NCBI RefSeq assembly: GCF_030817475.1
Contig: NZ_JAUSZJ010000002.1
Coordinates: forward strand, 1,231,501-1,295,500
Source: Streptomyces sp. V2I9
Lineage (GTDB): Bacteria; Actinomycetota; Actinomycetes; Streptomycetales; Streptomycetaceae
Reading direction: 5' to 3'
DNA length: 64,000 nucleotides
Shown here piece by piece: positions 28,093 through 36,630 of this stretch. A model generated the notes under the pieces. That model was not told where the DNA came from and searched no databases. It worked only from the letters and a program-made list of their open reading frames with translations. Made by a program: the position numbers and the translations under genes. Numbering within the stretch: position 1 is the stretch's first letter; each line of letters opens with the position of its first letter.

Positions 28093-28225
28093 GCTGAGTC
28101 TGGAGCAAGAGTCTGAGATTGACGGCGGTCTGCCTCTGCCTGACTTGGGCTACTCCGGCCCGTGCCGGAGGGAGGATTCGAACCTCCACGGGAACCGCGC
28201 CTTCACGACAAGCCTCAGTTTCAGC
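28093..28225 (-). ncRNA. tRNA-mimic RNA A, Y RNA (YrlA)-like
   Basis: Minus strand order: outer helix CTGAG (28218-28214) with CTCAG (28117-28113), extended past a bulged C by TTG/CAA; anticodon-type strand CGGTT (28197-28193); 5-nt variable loop; T arm GGAGG-TTCGAAT-CCTCC (28187-28171); acceptor strand CTCCGGC (28170-28164); loop ACGG; acceptor strand GCCGGAG (28159-28153); U8-A9; a D arm with 3-bp stem and G18G19 (28150-28132); A26; GACCG (28130-28126), pairing with CGGTT. The T arm alone looks like a tRNA 3' end, but a normal cloverleaf from the same DNA gives a 10-nt anticodon loop. A bulged C in the terminal helix is a known feature of Ro-binding Y RNAs. Confidence 0.6.
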
Positions 28226-28241
28226 TTGCGCTCCTCGCGCA

Positions 28242-28269
28242 CCCCGGCCCCCACGGAAGGCGGCCGGGG
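28242..28269 (-). terminator. Hairpin after the unknown gene, before RNA A
   Basis: CCCCGGCC (minus 28269-28262) and GGCCGGGG (28249-28242), 12-nt loop, 14 nt after the stop at 28283. It could end the protein transcript or act as a processing site between the mRNA and the two RNAs. Confidence 0.5.
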
Positions 28270-28282
28270 AATCCATGGTCGG

Positions 28283-29014
28283 TCACCCGAAGAGGTAACC
28301 GAATACCGCGTCACCCACCCGCTGGTCGGTGACCTCCGCGCCGTTGGCCTCCTCGCGGGCGAACTTCACGGCCTGCTGAAGCCTCTCGATCCGGTCCAGC
28401 AGTTCGTTGACGCGCCGCGCGGGCAGCGCCCCGGAGAACTTGACGGTCGTCCAGTAGCCGACCGGGACGTCCTCGTAGTACACCTCGACCTGCGCCGGGT
28501 GCTTGTCGGTGGCCTCCGCCTTCACGTGGTTGCGGGGCACCTTCCTGGTGCGGAGCGTACGGACCGGCTCGGTCTTCCAGGAGTCGGTCGACGGGTCCTG
28601 CACCCACGCCTCGGCCGCGTCCAGCACGGGCAGCTTGCGGACGAAGGTGTTGAGGTCGGTCAACTGCTTCTCCAGGAAGAGCAGATACGACACCGGCACC
28701 TGGCTCACCAGCACCCGGCCGTCCACCGTCACATCGGCGCGGGCCGTGCAGTTCGCCCAGTCCTTGGTGGCGGTCACATCGAAGAGGCGGGTCAGCGTGG
28801 CCGCGGTCTGCCGCAGCACGTCCTCCGCCTTGACCTGGACCAGCGTCGACTCGGGCGGAAGCTGCTCGCCCTCCTCGTCCTTGGGCTGGTAGGTACGGGA
28901 GATCCCGGCCAGCAGGGCGGCCTTCTGGAGACCGTGGTGCGCTGCCGTCAGGTCCTGGTGCGCCTTGGTCTTGACGCCCTTCTCCACTGCGATGATCTGA
29001 TTGAGTTTCGCCAC
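28283..29014 (-). CDS. Protein of unknown function next to the tRNA-mimic RNAs
   Basis: 243 residues from GTG 29014 (AKLNQIIAVEKGVKTKAHQD). I recall this conserved bacterial family only as a DUF (DUF7873 type) with no assigned activity. It is soluble, mixed alpha/beta and charged, with no signal, membrane segment or Cys motif. Notable stretches are LFDVTATKDWANCTARADVTVDG, VSYLLFLEKQLTDL, and a C-terminal helix RRVNELLDRIERLQQAVKFAREEAN. The -10-like TACCGT ends 7 nt before the GTG, suggesting a leaderless transcript starting in the gap after the SWIM gene. The two RNAs follow directly on the same strand, so the protein may bind, process or respond to them; this is inference from position. 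Confidence 0.8.
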   Translation of the reverse strand: MAKLNQIIAVEKGVKTKAHQDLTAAHHGLQKAALLAGISRTYQPKDEEGEQLPPESTLVQVKAEDVLRQTAATLTRLFDVTATKDWANCTARADVTVDGRVLVSQVPVSYLLFLEKQLTDLNTFVRKLPVLDAAEAWVQDPSTDSWKTEPVRTLRTRKVPRNHVKAEATDKHPAQVEVYYEDVPVGYWTTVKFSGALPARRVNELLDRIERLQQAVKFAREEANGAEVTDQRVGDAVFGYLFG

Positions 29015-29057
29015 GTCGAGGACGGTAACAGGATCAACTTCCCGCCGGCCAAGGGAT

Positions 29058-30413
29058 TTACCGTACGTAGTGGGGGTCGTCGTACCCGGCGGCCTCCGGG
29101 ACGGAGTCACCGGCCAGCAGGGCCTCCAGGACGGTCACGGGGTCGGCGTCCGGTGCGGCGCGCGGCCACCAGTCCCCGGCGCCGGGGTCGGACTCGTAGC
29201 CGTACCAGCGCAGGTCCCGGCCGAGGCGGAGCTGGAGCGAACCGTCCGGGTGGGTGAGGTGGTTGCGCCGGGGGGTGAAGCGCGGGTGGCCGGTGGCGGC
29301 GAGCGCGGGCCTGGCCCGGTCGAAGGGGCCGGCCGGCGGGTCCCAGGGCGTCTCCAGGACCGCCAGCCCCTCCGCCTCGCCCTGCCGCCAGGCGGCCACG
29401 GCGCGGGCCAGGTCGGTGGTGGTGCGGCCGGTGGCGTACGCCAGCTCCCGGTAGAGCGCGCGGGTGGTGGCGGTGAGCCCGGCGGTCGGGCGGGAGGCGG
29501 CGAGGCGGACGGCGTCCTGCCACGCGGTGAGGCCGGCCAGCGGATCGCGCCCGGTGGCCAGCAGGGCGTGGGCGCGGGCGGCGGCGTCGGTGGCGAGGTG
29601 GTCGAGACCCAGCGGGTCGCGGGCGCCGGGCAGCTCGGGGTACGACGGCGGCCGGCCGGGGTGCGGCGGGACGGGCAGGGGGGCGGGGAGCGGGGGCAGG
29701 AAGCGGACGGCGAAGGCGTCGCGTGCGGCGACGGACGGGACGTCCGGGGCGGCGGGGCGCTCGCGCGCGGAGTGCTCGGCGTTGCGCCGCCCCAGGGCGT
29801 CCAGCAACTCGCGCTCGCCCCGGCCCCGCATCAGCAGCAGGACGAACGGGTCGCTGTCGAGGAGCAGCGCCGTCTGGAAGCAGAGGGCGGCGACGTGCTT
29901 GCAGGGCCGCCCGTGGTCGGGGCAGGTGCAGCTGGGGTCGAGGTCGTCGGCGGCGGGCAGCAGCCGGACCCCGGCCTCCTCGGCGGTGGCGGCCAGGGCG
30001 TGCGGCATCTCCTTGGCCAGGAGCGCGGACAGATGGCCGGGCCGTGCCGCGACCGCGTCGAGCAGGGCCTCCCAGCCGGGGTCGGTGAAGGTGCGCAGCC
30101 GCAGTTCGGCGCGGTACGGGCGGGCCCGGCTGCCGTGCACATAGGCGACGATCCGGCCGGGGGTGACGGTGATCGCCGCGACCTGGCCGTCGTCGGCGTA
30201 CGCGCGGCCGCGGGCGAGGCGGGCCTCGTCCATCGACAGGGACTCCAGCGCGTCCACCCAGGCCCGGCCCCACCAGCTGGCCGCGAAGGGCTCGCCCTCG
30301 GCGGAGGTGCGGGCGGGCACCGCCTCGAAGGTGCGCCGCAGGTCGTCCGGGCCGATCCGCGCGCGGGGCGCGGACCGGCGGGCGGCGGGGCCCGTGGTGG
30401 GACGGGGGCTCAT
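29058..30413 (-). CDS. SWIM zinc-finger protein
   Basis: 451 residues. The SWIM zinc-binding motif is CTCPDHGRPCKHVAAL (about residues 162-177), with the pattern CxCxnCxH. The N-terminal part has SWWGRAWVDALESL and RGRAYADDGQV, typical of actinobacterial SWIM proteins encoded next to SNF2 helicases. The C-terminal half is Ala/Pro-rich, without a known domain. Its ATG overlaps the stop of the SNF2 gene (ATGA at 30413-30410), so the two are translationally coupled and probably form a complex, the SWIM protein supplying DNA or protein contacts for the remodeller. The role is not established. Confidence 0.88.
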   Translation of the reverse strand: MSPRPTTGPAARRSAPRARIGPDDLRRTFEAVPARTSAEGEPFAASWWGRAWVDALESLSMDEARLARGRAYADDGQVAAITVTPGRIVAYVHGSRARPYRAELRLRTFTDPGWEALLDAVAARPGHLSALLAKEMPHALAATAEEAGVRLLPAADDLDPSCTCPDHGRPCKHVAALCFQTALLLDSDPFVLLLMRGRGERELLDALGRRNAEHSARERPAAPDVPSVAARDAFAVRFLPPLPAPLPVPPHPGRPPSYPELPGARDPLGLDHLATDAAARAHALLATGRDPLAGLTAWQDAVRLAASRPTAGLTATTRALYRELAYATGRTTTDLARAVAAWRQGEAEGLAVLETPWDPPAGPFDRARPALAATGHPRFTPRRNHLTHPDGSLQLRLGRDLRWYGYESDPGAGDWWPRAAPDADPVTVLEALLAGDSVPEAAGYDDPHYVR

Positions 30414-33400
30414 GCGGGCCTCCGCAGCGCGACGAGGTCCGCGAGGTCGCGGTCGCTCAGCTCGGTCAGGGCACTCTCCCCGGTGCCGAGCACCGCGTCC
30501 GCCAGGGCCCGCTTGGACTCCAGCAGCTCACCGATCCGGTCCTCCACCGTGCCCTCGGCGACGATCCGGTGGACCTGGACGGGCTGGGTCTGGCCGATGC
30601 GGTAGGCGCGGTCGGTGGCCTGCTCCTCGACGGCCGGATTCCACCAGCGGTCGAAGTGGACGACGTGGGCGGCGCGGGTGAGGTTCAGCCCGGTGCCGGC
30701 GGCCTTGAGGGAGAGCAGGAAGACGGGCACCTCGGCGGACTGGAAGCGGTCCACCATCCGCTCCCGCTCGGGCACCGGCGTACCACCGTGCAGGAGCTGG
30801 GAGGGGATCGCGCGGGAGGCCAGGTGCGCGGAGAGGAGCCTCGCCATCGCCACGTACTGGGTGAAGATCAGCACGGAGCCGTCCTCGGCCAGGATGGTGT
30901 CGAGCAGTTCGTCGAGGAGGGCGAGCTTGCCGGAGCGGCCGGTGAGCCGGGTGGGCTCCTCCTTCAGATACTGCGCGGGGTGGTTGCAGATCTGCTTGAG
31001 CGAGGTCAGCAGCTTCATGATCAGGCCCCGGCGGGCGATGCCCTCCGCCGCCTCGATCTGCGCCATCGTCTCGCGGACGGCCGCCTCGTAGAGCGTGGCC
31101 TGCTCACGGGTGAGGGAGACGGGGTGGTCGGTCTCGGTCTTGGGCGGCAGCTCGGGGGCGATGCCGGGGTCGGACTTCTTGCGCCGCAGGAGGAAGGGGC
31201 GCACCAGCCGGGACAGCCGCTCGACGGCCTCCTCGTTGCCGAGGCCGGCCGCGGTGTCCGTGTTCTCCACGATCCGGGCGTGCCGGGCCCGGAACGTCTT
31301 GAGCGGGCCGAGCAGTCCGGGCGTGGTCCAGTCGAGGAGCGCCCACAGCTCGGAGAGGTTGTTCTCGACGGGGGTGCCGGTGAGGGCGACCCGTGCCGGA
31401 GCGGGGATGGTGCGCAGCGCCTTGGCGGTGGAGGAGTGCGGGTTCTTGACGTGCTGCGCCTCGTCCGCGACGACCAGGCCCCAGCTCTGCCGGGCCAGCT
31501 CGGCGGCGCTGGAGCGCATGGTCCCGTAGGTGGTGAGGACGAAGCCGCCGTCCGGGTCGCTCAGGGTCCGGTCGGCGCCGTGGAAGCGGCGCACCGGCAC
31601 GCCGGGGGCGAAGCGGTTGATCTCGCGGTGCCAGTTGCCGAGGAGGGAGGCGGGGCACACCACGAGGGTGGGCGAGGGGTGAGCCCGGTGCAGGTGGAGG
31701 GCGATGAGGGTGATCGTCTTGCCGAGGCCCATGTCGTCGGCGAGGCAGCCGCCGAGCCCGAGCGAGGTCATCCGGTCCAGCCAGGCCAGACCGCGCAGCT
31801 GGTAGTCGCGCAGGGTGGCGTCGAGGCCGGGCGGCGGTTCGATGGCCGAGTCCTGGCTGAGGATGCGCGTCCGGAGCGCGGCCAGCGCCCCGGCGGGGAC
31901 GGCTTCCACCCGCTCGCCGTCCACCTCGGCGCTGCCGGTGAGGGCGACGGCCAGCGCGTCCACCGGGTCCAGCAGCCCCAGCTCCCGCTTGCGCGCCTTG
32001 CGGACGAGGGCCGGGTCGACGACCACCCACTGGTCGCGCAGCCGCACCACCGGGCGGTGCGCCTCGGCCAGGGTGTCCATCTCCGCCTCGGTCAGCCGGT
32101 CGTCCCCCAGGGAGAGCTGCCAGTCGAAGGCGAAGAGGTGCTCGGCGTCGAAGAAGGACGTGCCGTCGGTGGCCGATCCGGGTGCGGGCCGCACGACGGC
32201 GGTGGCGGTTAGCGATCGGGCCAGCTCACGCGGCCAGTGCACCTCGACGCCGGTGGCGGCCAGCCGGGCCCCGGCGTCGCTCAGCAGTGCGTACAGCTCG
32301 TCCTCGGTGAGGGCGAGCACGTCGGGGACCGGCTGCCCCAGGAGCCGTTCCAACGGGGCCCAGACGCGGGCGGCGCGGCGGACCGCCAGCACCGCGTCGA
32401 CCTGCGAGCGCGACCCGAACGGCTCGCCCGCCGCGCCGGCCCACAGGGTCGCCGCGTCCACCACGTAGGTCGGGTCGGCGAGGCTGTGGACCTGCACGAC
32501 GGCCGCCGCGGCACGGCGGACCGCCGGGTCGTCCGCGTGCGCGGCCGGACCCGGCCCACCACCGGCCTCCGCCTCCTCGCGGGCGGCCGTGAGCGCGGAG
32601 GTGTCCGCGGTGTCGAACAGCTCGTACGCGGAGAGGTCCAGGCGCAGCGAGATGCGCACGCCCGCGTCCAGGCCGGAGGCCACCTCGACGGCCCAGGCCG
32701 CGGCGTGCGGCAGGTGCTGGGCCTCGCGGGCGGCGAACGGGGCGCCCATCGCGTACGCGGCGGCGGGCGTGCGCGGCAGGGTGTCCGCGACCGCGTCCAG
32801 GAACGCCCCGACCAGCGCCTCGGCGTCGGGCAGGCGGGGAGGCCCGGCGCCGGGGACGGGGACCGCGTGCCCCTCGGGCGGCAGGGCGGCGGCGACCGCC
32901 CGCAGATGCGCGACGTCCTCGGCGTCCCGCGGGCCCGCCCGCCAGGCGTCGTGGCCGCCCGCGGTGAGTCCGGGCAGGAGCCTGCCGCGGGCGACGAGGT
33001 GCAGGGCGTGCAGTGCGGCCGCGCCCCAGCAGCGGGTGGCGGGGTGCGCGGCGGCCTGGTGCCGGGCCCGTACGAGCAGGGGCAGCGCGTCCGCCACGGA
33101 CAGCAGGGCCACGGGCGACCCGGTGGCGCGCACGCCACCGGCGCCCGCCGCCGGGTCCGCCCGCACGACCGTCAGCCGGCCGGGGGTGTACGGGACGGGG
33201 TCGGGGCGCGCGGTGGCGTCGGCGGGGCCGTAGGGCGTCCCGGCCGTCGCTCGCGCCCCCTCGTCCCGCCACAGCTCGGCGTCCACCGTGTCCGGGTCCC
33301 AGAAGGCGATGCGGCCGTCCCTGGGCACCGCGCCGGGCAGGAAGACCGCCGCGCGGCGCAGCAGACGGGCGGTGTCGGCGGTCCGGGGCGCGTCCTCCGC

Positions 33401-33448
33401 GCCGCCCCCGGCACCCCCCTGGTCTGGTCGTGCCGTCATGTCCGCCAC
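30410..33448 (-). CDS. SNF2-family DNA/RNA helicase (RapA/HepA-like)
   Basis: 1012 residues (GTG 33448; ATG 33439 is also possible, with GGAGAGGGGG just upstream of both). The first about 540 residues are an Ala-rich region specific to actinobacterial SNF2 proteins. The ATPase core then shows motif I DDMGLGKTITLIALH, motif II VVADEAQHVKN, motif III ALTGTPVENNLSELW, motif V KAAGTGLNLTRA and motif VI DRAYRIGQTQPV. It is a dsDNA translocase, probably acting in remodelling of nucleoprotein or stalled transcription and repair. The downstream SWIM gene overlaps by 4 bp. A weak RecA-NDp-like element lies at 33515-33537. Confidence 0.9.
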   Translation of the reverse strand: MADMTARPDQGGAGGGAEDAPRTADTARLLRRAAVFLPGAVPRDGRIAFWDPDTVDAELWRDEGARATAGTPYGPADATARPDPVPYTPGRLTVVRADPAAGAGGVRATGSPVALLSVADALPLLVRARHQAAAHPATRCWGAAALHALHLVARGRLLPGLTAGGHDAWRAGPRDAEDVAHLRAVAAALPPEGHAVPVPGAGPPRLPDAEALVGAFLDAVADTLPRTPAAAYAMGAPFAAREAQHLPHAAAWAVEVASGLDAGVRISLRLDLSAYELFDTADTSALTAAREEAEAGGGPGPAAHADDPAVRRAAAAVVQVHSLADPTYVVDAATLWAGAAGEPFGSRSQVDAVLAVRRAARVWAPLERLLGQPVPDVLALTEDELYALLSDAGARLAATGVEVHWPRELARSLTATAVVRPAPGSATDGTSFFDAEHLFAFDWQLSLGDDRLTEAEMDTLAEAHRPVVRLRDQWVVVDPALVRKARKRELGLLDPVDALAVALTGSAEVDGERVEAVPAGALAALRTRILSQDSAIEPPPGLDATLRDYQLRGLAWLDRMTSLGLGGCLADDMGLGKTITLIALHLHRAHPSPTLVVCPASLLGNWHREINRFAPGVPVRRFHGADRTLSDPDGGFVLTTYGTMRSSAAELARQSWGLVVADEAQHVKNPHSSTAKALRTIPAPARVALTGTPVENNLSELWALLDWTTPGLLGPLKTFRARHARIVENTDTAAGLGNEEAVERLSRLVRPFLLRRKKSDPGIAPELPPKTETDHPVSLTREQATLYEAAVRETMAQIEAAEGIARRGLIMKLLTSLKQICNHPAQYLKEEPTRLTGRSGKLALLDELLDTILAEDGSVLIFTQYVAMARLLSAHLASRAIPSQLLHGGTPVPERERMVDRFQSAEVPVFLLSLKAAGTGLNLTRAAHVVHFDRWWNPAVEEQATDRAYRIGQTQPVQVHRIVAEGTVEDRIGELLESKRALADAVLGTGESALTELSDRDLADLVALRRPA

Positions 33449-33789
33449 CCCCTCTCCGCTCGTCCCGACGATCGCTGCCGGCTCGTCTCCAGCACGGATC
33501 GCGCCGATGCCGCGAGTCTAGGCGGGAGGTCTGACACTCCGGACTCCCGGCTCATCAGCCCAGGTCAGCGGCGGAAGGTGGCGGACCGGAAGGCAGCCCG
33601 TCCGGCGGGCGGTCCGGACACGTACGGTGACGACCGTCGGCGTTTCCCCGCCGCCCCACCGCTCGCCCGGTCGGCCGCGCACGGGATGCCGGGCCCCTCC
33701 GGAGCGGGCAGGGTGACCAGCGCCAGCACGTCTTCCCGACGTATTCGACGCACCGGACGAGCACCGGACGAGCAGACGAGGACCCGCCC
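33449..33789. other. Intergenic region between SNF2 and lipoprotein genes (divergent)
   Basis: 341 bp without a supportable gene. It holds the 5' region of the SNF2 gene, with TAGACT (minus 33520-33515) preceded after exactly 8 bp by GTGTCAGAC, 6 of 9 positions of the TTGTCRGTG motif, and the upstream region of the lipoprotein gene with GAGGA at its 3' end. No repeats or hairpins of note. Confidence 0.5.
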
Positions 33790-34146
33790 ATGTCCGTGAC
33801 CGCTACCGCATCCCGCCGCCGGCGCCGTCTCGGCGTCGCCGCCGGGGTCTCGCTCCTCGCCCTCGCCGCCACCGGCTGCTCCGGCCTCGGCCGCACCGCC
33901 GTGGGCCCGGTGACGTACACGACGGAGCGCGAAGCGGTGGTGCAGGTGAACAGCCCCTCGGTGCGCGGCTGCCACCGGATCGCCCCGGCGGGAGCCCACG
34001 AGGTGGAGAACGGGACGCTGGTCGACGTGATCCTGTACCGCACCCGCGACTGCACGGGACGCGGGACGACGTACGTGCCGACCCGGTTCAGCGATGTGAC
34101 GGCGCCGGGCAGCGGCCCGTGGCGCAGCTACAGCTTCGTGCACTGA
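33790..34146 (+). CDS. Small secreted lipoprotein, function unknown
   Basis: 118 residues. A basic start (SRRRRRL), hydrophobic core and lipobox LAATGC give a lipid-anchored Cys at about residue 31. The mature part has two more cysteines (VRGCHR and RDCTGRG) that could form a disulfide, and a beta-rich pattern. GAGGA lies 7 nt before the ATG. No family recognised. Direct repeats (GTGCGCGGACGGGCG, near 34184 and 34229) follow the stop. Confidence 0.75.
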   Translation: MSVTATASRRRRRLGVAAGVSLLALAATGCSGLGRTAVGPVTYTTEREAVVQVNSPSVRGCHRIAPAGAHEVENGTLVDVILYRTRDCTGRGTTYVPTRFSDVTAPGSGPWRSYSFVH

Positions 34147-34179
34147 CGTGCGGCGGCCGGTGGCGCGGCCACGGCCTCG

Positions 34180-34250
34180 TGCGTGCGCGGACGGGCGGCA
34201 GCCCCGAGAAGCACCGCCCGGCTTCGTGCGCGGACGGGCGACAGGCCGGG
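34180..34250. repeat. Imperfect direct repeat after the lipoprotein gene
   Basis: GTGCGCGGACGGGCGGCAG recurs about 44 bp later as GTGCGCGGACGGGCGACAG, each followed by a diverged GC-rich stretch ending near CACCGCC/CGCCGCC. Non-coding. Confidence 0.6.
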
Positions 34251-34288
34251 GAGCGCCGCCGCCCGCGGAGGCACGGGCGGACCGCCGG

Positions 34289-34987
34289 TCAGGGCACGGG
34301 GCGGGCGAGCAGCCAGGTGCCGTCGTCGGTGAGGGTGCGCTCCACCGCGAGTCCGGCCGCCGCGAGATGCCCGGCGAGCTCCTCGTCGGACAACTCGCGC
34401 GACAGGAAGGTCTGCGTCCACCGCGCGTCGTCGACGTGATATTCGGCGCGCACCGAGCGCACGCCGTCGCCCACCGGGTCCGCGGAGACGATCCGGATCA
34501 GGCAGCCCGACGCGTCGGTCCGCTCCCACGGCAGCTCCGACCGGTGCGCCACGCCCTCGCGCTGGACGAGGACGATCCCGTCGTCCCGTACATGGGCACG
34601 GCAGACGCGCAGCATCCCGTCGCGCACCCGGTGCTCGCCCGCGTGGACCAGGAACGAGCCGAGCAGCACCACGTCGAACCGCTCGTCACCCAGGTCCAGC
34701 GACTCGATAGGGCTCCGCACCGTGCGCGCCCCGGCGATCTGCTCCAGCATCTCCGGCGACTCGTCCACCGCCGTCACCCGGAAACCGCGCTCCACCAGCG
34801 GATGCGTCACCCGCCCGGCGCCGCACCCCAGTTCGAGCAGGCTCGCCCCGGCCGGGGCGACGCCGGCGATCACGTCCGGCTCCTCGCCCACGGCCAGCCG
34901 GCGGTACAGCTCCACCGCGCAGCCGTCCGGTGTGATGGCTCCGGGACCGGTCCCCGCGTATCCCTCACGTACCAGTGATTCGCTCAT
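34289..34987 (-). CDS. Class I SAM-dependent methyltransferase
   Basis: 232 residues. Motif I is SLLELGCGAGRVTHPL (about 48-63), followed by RVTAVDESPEML for the SAM ribose contact, FDVVLLGSFLVHAGE (motif IV position) and a C-terminal antiparallel sheet with YHVDDARWTQTFLSREL. It methylates an unknown small molecule or protein. It is monocistronic and divergent from the DUF6343 gene. No Shine-Dalgarno is evident before ATG 34987. Confidence 0.82.
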   Translation of the reverse strand: MSESLVREGYAGTGPGAITPDGCAVELYRRLAVGEEPDVIAGVAPAGASLLELGCGAGRVTHPLVERGFRVTAVDESPEMLEQIAGARTVRSPIESLDLGDERFDVVLLGSFLVHAGEHRVRDGMLRVCRAHVRDDGIVLVQREGVAHRSELPWERTDASGCLIRIVSADPVGDGVRSVRAEYHVDDARWTQTFLSRELSDEELAGHLAAAGLAVERTLTDDGTWLLARPVP

Positions 34988-35130
34988 GGGGAACCAACGA
35001 TCCGCCTCCGGGCCCGGTTCCCCGCCGACCGCCGCCGAGCCGGTTCCGGCCGGGTGTTCCCGGCCCTGCGGGCCGCTCCACTCCGCGTCCGCCGCCGGGT
35101 GGGTCCATGCTGGGAAGTGAGGTGATCGCC

Positions 35131-35415
35131 ATGCGTACCGGCAGTGAACCCACGACCGCCCGCAGTCCGCTGCGGCTACGGCTCTGGCTGAGCCTGTGGG
35201 GAACGGCCTGGGCCCTCTTCGGTCTGGTGGCCTTCGCGCTGAACGGACGGCCGGGCTGGGCGGCGGCGTGCGGGGTGGTACTGCTGCTCACGGTGGTGGA
35301 CCTCTGCGTGGTGACGTACCGCATGCGCCAGGGTGCGCACTTCCAGCCGGGCCGGGACGTCCCGCCGTACGAGCCGGACCGCGGCGACGGCCGCCCGCGC
35401 AGGCCGCCGCGCTGA
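35131..35415 (+). CDS. Small two-helix membrane protein (DUF6343-like)
   Basis: 94 residues from ATG 35131, preceded by GAGGTGAT, a near-ideal Shine-Dalgarno; the in-frame ATG at 35107 has none. The N-terminus MRTGSEPTTARSPLRLRL leads into two hydrophobic helices (ALFGLVAFAL and AACGVVLLLTVVDLCVV) with a short GRPGW loop. The C-terminus is charged and Pro/Arg-rich (YEPDRGDGRPRRPPR). Widespread in Streptomyces, function unknown. Confidence 0.78.
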   Translation: MRTGSEPTTARSPLRLRLWLSLWGTAWALFGLVAFALNGRPGWAAACGVVLLLTVVDLCVVTYRMRQGAHFQPGRDVPPYEPDRGDGRPRRPPR

Positions 35416-35432
35416 CCGGACCGGCCGGCTCC

Positions 35433-35801
35433 TCAGGACCGTTCGTCGAACTTCGCGGCGCGCAGATACTCCGGCTGCGGGTCCAGCGCCGCCGCCAGGC
35501 GGAAGTGCCGGGTCGCCCGCTCCGGGCTGCCGGAGCGTTCGAAGGTGCGGGCCAGGGCGAAGTGGGCGAACGCGTTGTCCGGCTCACGCTCCAGCACCAG
35601 CTCGAACTCGAGCTCGGCGGGGCGCAGTTGTGCGGCCGCGAAGAAGGCACGGGCCCGCAGCAGCCGGGCGGCGGTGTTCTCCGGGTGGGCGGCGATCACC
35701 GAGTCGAGGAGCTTGACGGCGCCGCGGGGGTCCCGCGCGTCGAGCAGTCGCTCGGCGGCACGGAAGTCGATGACGTCGGTCTCCGGATTCCTCTCGGGCA
35801 C
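35433..35801 (-). CDS. Tetratricopeptide-repeat protein
   Basis: 122 residues from GTG 35801, which has AAAGGA about 8 nt upstream; the longer upstream reading is Arg-rich and unconvincing. Three TPR-like units are visible (RDPRGAVKLLDSVIAAHPENTAARLLRAR, LRPAELEFELVLEREPDNAFAHFALAR, SPERATRHFRLAAALDPQ), each with the A/G-8 and A-20 pattern and PxN capping. It is an all-helical scaffold protein, partner unknown. Confidence 0.82.
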   Translation of the reverse strand: MPERNPETDVIDFRAAERLLDARDPRGAVKLLDSVIAAHPENTAARLLRARAFFAAAQLRPAELEFELVLEREPDNAFAHFALARTFERSGSPERATRHFRLAAALDPQPEYLRAAKFDERS

Positions 35802-35993
35802 GATCGCGTCCTTTCCTGTCCTGGTTCCCGCGAAGCTCGCGCGCTCCCCGGACGCGCGCCATCGCGGCGCCCGCGGCCGCGCACGCTTCCCTCGTGCGCG
35901 CCCTCTCAACGTCCGCTCCGGCTCCGGTATTCCGGCGGGCCGTGAGCCGGACCGCTCCGTGGCCGGGGTTCCCGGACGGTCCCCCGGCCCGGC

Positions 35994-36599
35994 TCAGCGG
36001 GCGGCGGCCGCCCTGCGGACCAGTTCGTCCCAGACCGCGTCGACCCGCGACACCAGCGCCTCGCGCGAACCGTCGTTGTCCACGATCAGGTCGGCGACGG
36101 CACGGCGCTCCTCGCGGGTCGCCTGGGCGGCCATCCTGGCACGGGCGTCGGATTCGGTCATACCGCGCAGCCGTACGAGCCGGTCGAGCTGGGTCTCCGC
36201 GGCGGCGTCGACGACCACGACCAGGTCGTAGAAGGGAGCGAGCCCGTTCTCGGTGAGGAGCGGCACGTCGTGGACGACGACGGCGTCCTCGGGGGCCGCC
36301 CGTTCCAGCTCGGCCGCGCGGGCGCCGACCAGAGGGTGGACGATCGCGTTCAGCGCGGCCCGGCGTTCGTCGTCGGCGAAGACGAGCGTGCCCAGCGCCG
36401 GGCGGTCCAGGGTTCCTTCAACGGTCAGGATGCCCGGCCCGAACTCCTCGACGACGGCCGCGAGTCCGGGCGTACCCGGCTCGACGACCTCGCGGGAGAT
36501 CCGGTCGGAGTCGATCAGGACGGCCCCTCGCTCGACGAGCAGCCGCGACACTTCGCTCTTGCCGGCGCCGATACCACCGGTCAGGCCCACTTTCAGCAT
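35994..36599 (-). CDS. coaE: Dephospho-CoA kinase
   Basis: 201 residues. It catalyses the last step of coenzyme A synthesis (ATP plus dephospho-CoA). The P-loop is GGIGAGKSE at residues 8-16, followed by [14 protein letters not shown] (catalytic Asp), [18 protein letters not shown] and [25 protein letters not shown], all standard for CoaE. ATG 36599 lies 7 nt after TAGGCT on the minus strand, with no Shine-Dalgarno, so it is likely leaderless. It has no long C-terminal UPF0157 extension of the kind found in mycobacterial CoaE. Confidence 0.95.
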   Translation of the reverse strand: MLKVGLTGGIGAGKSEVSRLLVERGAVLIDSDRISREVVEPGTPGLAAVVEEFGPGILTVEGTLDRPALGTLVFADDERRAALNAIVHPLVGARAAELERAAPEDAVVVHDVPLLTENGLAPFYDLVVVVDAAAETQLDRLVRLRGMTESDARARMAAQATREERRAVADLIVDNDGSREALVSRVDAVWDELVRRAAAAR

Positions 36600-36630
36600 G
36601 GGCCGCAGCCTACGGGCCGGGCGGGGGCGC

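Noticed and set aside
28093..28225. tmRNA or selenocysteine tRNA
   Set aside because: No tag reading frame, no UCA anticodon loop or extended acceptor/variable arm; the element is duplicated in tandem.
28153..28259. Canonical tRNA with T arm at 28171-28187
   Set aside because: A standard cloverleaf can be drawn with acceptor GCCGGGG, but the anticodon stem then closes a 10-nt loop and no valid anticodon results. The permuted fold satisfies more pairings and is repeated at 27963-28076.
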